Origin: Ovoidimarina sp038744785
GTDB taxonomy: Bacteria; Pseudomonadota; Alphaproteobacteria; Rhodobacterales; Rhodobacteraceae
Length of the DNA stretch: 64,000 nt
Assembly: GCA_038744785.1 (NCBI GenBank)
Contig: JBCDLX010000027.1
Coordinates: forward strand, 1-64,000
Direction: 5' to 3'
The stretch's first letter is position 1. The number at the start of each line of letters is the position of its first letter. The position numbers were made by a program, and so were the translations under genes. The notes beneath the pieces are model-generated. The model saw only the letters and a list, made by a program, of their open reading frames with translations, was not told where the DNA came from and ran no database searches. Positions 60,055 through 64,000 of this stretch are shown here, in pieces.

Positions 60055-61053
60055 ATGCTTCGCTACATCCTCTGGCGCATCCTTATCATGGTGCCGACGC
60101 TGATCTTTATTTCGATCCTTGTCTTCGCCATCATCGAGTTACCGCCCGGGGATTATTTCGAAAGCTACATCCAGGAACTTAGGACGCTTGGCGAGCAAGC
60201 CGATCTGCAGGAAATAGAAGAACTGCGGGCGCGATACGGCTTCGATGACCCATTACCGATCCGCTACCTGCACTGGGTCTGGGGCATGTTGCACGGGGAT
60301 TTTGGTTACTCGTTCGAGTATCGGATGCCCGTGAACGAGGTGGTCGGGGATCGGCTATTTCTGACGATGCTAATTTCGTTTGTGACGATCATCTTCACGT
60401 GGATCGTTGCATTCCCCATTGGCCTTTATTCAGCGATGAACCAGTACAGCTGGGGTGATTATGGACTGACCTTTATCGGCCTTATCGGCTTGGCGATCCC
60501 ACATTTCATGATGGCGATCGTGATGATGTACTTCGCCAATATCTGGTTTGGCACCTCGATCGGCGGGCTGATGGATGACCAGTACATCAATCAGCCCATG
60601 AGCTGGGACAAGTTCAAATCGATCCTTGAACATATGTGGGTTCCGGTCGTCATCATCGGGACGGCAGGAACCGCTGGGATGATCCGCCGGCTGCGGGCCA
60701 ACCTGTTGGACGAACTACAGAAGCAATACGTTGTCACCGCCCGCGCCAAGGGTTTGCCGCCACGTAAGGTTGTTCTGAAGTACCCGCTTCGAATGGCGCT
60801 AAACTTTTTCATTGCCGATATTGGATCGATCCTACCTTCGATCATTTCGGGCGCGGAGATCACAGCGATAATCTTGTCGCTGGAAACGACCGGCCCGATG
60901 CTAATCGCAGCACTTCAAAGTCAGGACATGTACTTGGCCGGTTCGTTCCTGATGTATTTGGCATTTCTAACCGTCATCGGTGTGCTTCTGTCGGACATCG
61001 CGCTGAGCTTTCTTGATCCGCGGATACGGCTCGACGGGAAGGTTCGGAAATGA
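60055..61053 (+). CDS. Opp-type ABC transporter permease (OppB-like)
   Basis: Membrane subunit of 332 residues. The N-terminal helix (ILWRILIMVPTLIFISILVFAII) and ELPPGDYFESYI, the periplasmic loop with RYGFDDPLPIRYLHWVWGMLHGDFGYS, and the EAA loop VTARAKGLPPRKVVLKYPLR are all typical of OppB. It ends with LSDIALSFLDPRIRL. It is coupled to the next permease gene by ATGA and completes the pore with it. Confidence 0.92.
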   Translation: MLRYILWRILIMVPTLIFISILVFAIIELPPGDYFESYIQELRTLGEQADLQEIEELRARYGFDDPLPIRYLHWVWGMLHGDFGYSFEYRMPVNEVVGDRLFLTMLISFVTIIFTWIVAFPIGLYSAMNQYSWGDYGLTFIGLIGLAIPHFMMAIVMMYFANIWFGTSIGGLMDDQYINQPMSWDKFKSILEHMWVPVVIIGTAGTAGMIRRLRANLLDELQKQYVVTARAKGLPPRKVVLKYPLRMALNFFIADIGSILPSIISGAEITAIILSLETTGPMLIAALQSQDMYLAGSFLMYLAFLTVIGVLLSDIALSFLDPRIRLDGKVRK

Positions 61054-62222
61054 GGTCTTTGCTGCCTAAGCCTGGCCAGCCGCTGGAGCATTTCGTTTCA
61101 GAGGCGCCTTTCGACCCCGAAGCGGAACCACCGGGTGCCGGTGGCGGCGATCTGGGACAATCATCCCAGATGCGGCTAATGTGGCTCAAGTTCAAACGCC
61201 ACAAGGTGGCGGTCGTCAGTGGGATTTTTCTGCTTGCGATGTATCTGTCGCTCTTCATCACCGAATTCCTGGCGCCTTACACGCTAGAACATCGGGACCT
61301 CGATCACATCTATGCCCCGCCACAACAGATCCGGCTGTTTCACGAAGGTCGGTTCGAAGGACCGTTTGTCTATGGACAAAAACAGACCCTGGATATGGCG
61401 ACCCTGCGCAGGGTCTACGAAGACGACACTACGGACGTTCAACATCTGCGCTTCTTCTGTCGGGGCGAAGAGTACATGTTCTGGGGTATCTTCCCCGGTG
61501 ACCGTCATCTGATCTGCCCCGCAGAAGATGGGCGCTTTTCGCCACTTGGGACTGATCGACTTGGACGCGACACGTTTTCGCGGATTTTGTACGGGGCGCG
61601 TGTCTCGCTGACGATTGGCCTTCTGGGCACCATGGTCAGCTTCACGCTCGGGATCATCCTGGGCGGTATCGCGGGATACAAGGGCGGCATTTTCGACATG
61701 GCAGTCCAGCGCCTGAACGAGGTGCTGCAGTCGATTCCTTCAATTCCCCTATGGATGGCTCTGGCAGCGATCATCCCGGTTACGTGGAGCCCGCTTCTGG
61801 TCTATCTTGGGATAACCGTGATCCTAGGAATGCTGGACTGGACCGGACAGGCGCGCGCAGTGCGATCAAAACTCTTTGCTCTGCGCGAGGAGGATTACAT
61901 CACCGCCGCCGAGATCATGGGCGCAAAAAGTCCGCGTATCATTGGTCGCCACCTGATCCCCGGGGTTTTGTCGCACCTGATCGCCAGTGCCAGCCTGAGT
62001 GTTCCAGGAATGATCCTTGGGGAAACGGCGTTGACCTTCCTTGGGCTCGGGCTTAGGCCACCGGTGACGAGCTGGGGAATTCTTCTGACCGAAGCGCGCG
62101 GTATCAATATCATCTCACTCTACCCATGGCTTTTATGGCCTGTGGTCCCGGTGATCTTGGTCATCCTTGCCTTCAACTTCCTCGGCGATGGCTTGCGAGA
62201 CGCGGCGGACCCCTACCGATGA
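61050..62222 (+). CDS. Opp-type ABC transporter permease (OppC-like) with periplasmic insertion
   Basis: Second permease, 390 residues, with the same enlarged periplasmic segment as the paralogue at 16472: FVYGQKQTLDM, CRGEEYMFWGIFPGDRHL, then the family motif LGTDRLGRDTFSRILYG. Membrane helices and the EAA loop (AAEIMGAKSPRIIGRHLIP) follow, ending in LGDGLRDAADPYR. The first 45 residues are cytoplasmic and Pro/Gly rich. It overlaps the next gene as ATGA, so transporter and glycosyltransferase are translated together. Confidence 0.92.
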   Translation: MRSLLPKPGQPLEHFVSEAPFDPEAEPPGAGGGDLGQSSQMRLMWLKFKRHKVAVVSGIFLLAMYLSLFITEFLAPYTLEHRDLDHIYAPPQQIRLFHEGRFEGPFVYGQKQTLDMATLRRVYEDDTTDVQHLRFFCRGEEYMFWGIFPGDRHLICPAEDGRFSPLGTDRLGRDTFSRILYGARVSLTIGLLGTMVSFTLGIILGGIAGYKGGIFDMAVQRLNEVLQSIPSIPLWMALAAIIPVTWSPLLVYLGITVILGMLDWTGQARAVRSKLFALREEDYITAAEIMGAKSPRIIGRHLIPGVLSHLIASASLSVPGMILGETALTFLGLGLRPPVTSWGILLTEARGINIISLYPWLLWPVVPVILVILAFNFLGDGLRDAADPYR

Positions 62223-63475
62223 CCAAGACCGAGCATTTTGCTAGTGGCCTAGCCGATTTGCCGCCCGATGCATTTCGCGGCGCACATGTACTGATTTACA
62301 GCCACGACACGTTCGGGCTGGGGCATCTGCGCCGCTGCCGCGAGATTGCGAATGCGCTGGTCGAGGCCTATCGCGGGATCTCGGTCCTCATCATATCGGG
62401 CGCTGCGGTTGCCGGTGCGTTCGACTACCGGGTTCGCGTCGATTTCGTGAAGATCCCGAGCGTCATCAAACTGCGCAATGGCGAATACACGTCGATGAGC
62501 GAACATATCTCGCTCGAAGATACACTGCATATGCGCAAATCGATCATCAAGCACACGGCGGAGATTTTTCAGCCGGACATCTTCATCACCGACAAAGAGC
62601 CCGTGGGTTTGCGCGGAGAGGTTGAGGAAACGCTGGCGATGCTAAAGGCGCGCGGCACCCATCTGGTGCTGGGCCTGCGCGATGTCATGGATGCCCCCCA
62701 CCTTCTAGAGCTTGAGTGGGAAGACCGCGACTCGATGGCGAAGATCGAACGTTACTACGACACGGTTTGGGTTTACGGGCCCGAGGGCTTCAACGATCCC
62801 CTCGCCGGTCTTGACGTCCCGGCCACGGTCAGTGCCCGGCTGCGCTACACGGGATTTCTCGAACGTACGGCCCGCGAACGCGATCCGGAACAGTCCGAGA
62901 TCGGCGAAGGCGACTATATCCTGGTTACGACAGGCGGCGGCGGCGATGGGGCGGAACTTATCGACCAGGTGCTTTCGGCCTACGAAGGCGACCCCAAGCT
63001 GACCATGCGTGCCGTTGTCGTCCTTGGCCCCTACCTGCCCGCGAAGGATCGCGACGATTTCATGGCGCGCGCTTCGGATTTGCCTCTGGTTACGATGATC
63101 GAGTTCGACAACCGCATGGAAGACCTGGTTGCCGGCGCACGCGCGGTCGTCGGTATGGGGGGCTACAACACGTTCTGCGAGATTCTGTCCTTCGACAAAC
63201 CGTCCCTGATCGTGCCGCGCACCGAGCCCCGGCAAGAACAGCTTATCCGCGCAGAACGCGCGGCACAGCTGGGGCTTGTCACAATGCTGCTTCCGGACGA
63301 GGCGGGCAACCGAGAGCGGCTGGCAGATGTTCTGCGGGAGCTGCCTGATGCGCCTTCCCCTTCGGCTTCGGGATCAGATGCCCTGCGGCTTGATGGCCTA
63401 AACAGGATTGTCGAGGATGTCGGGCAGTGGCTTTTGGCGCGATCCGGTCCGGAACTTGCGGCGGCACAAGGCTGA
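62219..63475 (+). CDS. MurG-like (GT28-type) glycosyltransferase
   Basis: A 418-residue GT-B glycosyltransferase of the type with a MurG-like C-terminal domain. The N-terminal part has LIYSHDTFGLGHLRRCREIANAL, the acceptor-side Gly/His motif. The C-terminal part has ILVTTGGGGDGAELIDQVL, VVVLGPYLP, and MGGYNTFCEILSFDKPSLIVPRTEPRQEQLIRAERAAQLG (positions near 63155-63275), the nucleotide-sugar site. The start at ATG 62219 overlaps the permease stop (ATGA), tying it to the transporter operon. The acceptor and sugar are unknown. Confidence 0.87.
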   Translation: MTKTEHFASGLADLPPDAFRGAHVLIYSHDTFGLGHLRRCREIANALVEAYRGISVLIISGAAVAGAFDYRVRVDFVKIPSVIKLRNGEYTSMSEHISLEDTLHMRKSIIKHTAEIFQPDIFITDKEPVGLRGEVEETLAMLKARGTHLVLGLRDVMDAPHLLELEWEDRDSMAKIERYYDTVWVYGPEGFNDPLAGLDVPATVSARLRYTGFLERTARERDPEQSEIGEGDYILVTTGGGGDGAELIDQVLSAYEGDPKLTMRAVVVLGPYLPAKDRDDFMARASDLPLVTMIEFDNRMEDLVAGARAVVGMGGYNTFCEILSFDKPSLIVPRTEPRQEQLIRAERAAQLGLVTMLLPDEAGNRERLADVLRELPDAPSPSASGSDALRLDGLNRIVEDVGQWLLARSGPELAAAQG

Positions 63476-63484
63476 CCCGTTCGG

Positions 63485-64000
63485 ATGCTAACGAAACAGC
63501 CGCGCCTTCTAATCGTCGTGAAGGGGTATCCGAGACTCTCTGAAACCTTCATCGCCCAGGAGTTTCTTGGACTTCAGAACGCAGGACTGGCGTTCGAGAT
63601 CGTCTCGCTTCGCCATCCCTATGACAAGAAACGGCACCCGGTGCACGACCAAATCACGGCACCGGTCACCTACCTGCCTGAATACCTTCATGACGAGCCT
63701 CTGCGAGTGGTGCGTGCAACGCTGTCCCAGATGGCGCACAGCCGGTTTTGGACCGCAATGGGCGCGTTTTTGAAAGACCTGCGACGCGACATCACCCCCA
63801 ACCGGGTCCGACGATTTGGTCAGGCGCTGGTGCTGGCGCATGAAGCGCGGTCAGGCGATCTTTGGCTTCATTCCCATTTCGCGCATACCCCGGCCTCGGT
63901 CGCGCGCTATGCAAGCATTCTTCTGGACGTGCCGTTCACGATCTCGGCCCATGCCAAGGATATCTGGACGTCTCCGGACTGGGATTTGACCGAGAAGATG
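63485..64000 (+). CDS. Glycosyltransferase, truncated by the window end
   Basis: An open frame of 172 codons from ATG 63485 to the last base, with no stop, so the gene continues beyond the window. The N-terminal sequence has LIVVKGYPRLSETFIAQEFLGL, HSHFAHTPASVARYAS and PFTISAHAKDIW, the typical opening of GT-B glycosyltransferases of the colanic-acid/WcaL-like group (GT4). It lies 9 bases after the MurG-like gene on the same strand, so the two are probably co-transcribed. The catalytic C-terminal domain is not in view. Confidence 0.85.
   Translation, partial: MLTKQPRLLIVVKGYPRLSETFIAQEFLGLQNAGLAFEIVSLRHPYDKKRHPVHDQITAPVTYLPEYLHDEPLRVVRATLSQMAHSRFWTAMGAFLKDLRRDITPNRVRRFGQALVLAHEARSGDLWLHSHFAHTPASVARYASILLDVPFTISAHAKDIWTSPDWDLTEKM

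Overview
The window looks like a chromosomal piece of a marine-type alphaproteobacterium, most likely Rhodobacterales (roseobacter-like). I infer this from the GC-rich coding style, the many tightly coupled ATGA gene junctions, the number of ABC solute importers with Sec or twin-arginine signals, and paired phosphonate (phnW-phnA-phnY) and taurine (tpa, xsc) degradation genes. No rRNA, tRNA, CRISPR array, insertion sequence or phage gene is visible. No stretch over 300 bases lacks a gene.

Layout. 1-75: a poly-C run, probably an assembly artefact. 86-6445: a sugar uptake and catabolism locus, with a divergent solute-binding protein, an ABC ATPase, an SGNH hydrolase, a FucU/RbsD mutarotase, a ribokinase and an AGE-family isomerase. 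The permeases must lie left of the window. 6598-13004: 2-aminoethylphosphonate breakdown (phnW, phnA, phnY), a divergent LysR regulator and a formylglycine-type phosphonate/phosphate ester hydrolase. 13299-22135: a five-gene Opp-type importer followed by an oxalate-CoA-ligase-like enzyme and a ketopantoate-reductase-like enzyme.

22132-32410 is the most unusual part. It is a minus-strand cluster of a Ser/Thr kinase, an FHA protein, a PP2C phosphatase, a degenerate GTPase, a dynamin-like GTPase and a second small GTPase. A predicted terminator follows, then a roadblock-like protein and an unknown protein. The kinase-FHA-phosphatase trio resembles the one controlling type VI secretion, but no secretion genes are present and the partners are membrane-remodelling-type GTPases. 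I regard it as the best candidate for an undescribed system.

32672-42370: purF, a small redox pair (ferric-reductase-like membrane protein and intradiol-dioxygenase-like exported protein), acs, a VOC protein, divergent tpa and xsc, and a membrane protein. 42492-48578: an RDD, SpoIIM-like, DUF58, MoxR, DUF4350, DUF4129 membrane/AAA cluster. The DUF58 gene appears to have ATC where an ATG start is expected.

48671-64000: a glycan-flavoured region with a polysaccharide deacetylase, four glycosyltransferases (one cut by the window end) and a methyltransferase. It also holds an ABC-exporter-like protein whose ATPase motifs are all degenerate and which carries three copies of the ENLLF-type segment, a cyclic-nucleotide-domain protein, a histidine phosphatase and a second Opp-type importer with fused ATPases. 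Functions are from motif recognition by eye; no database search was run.
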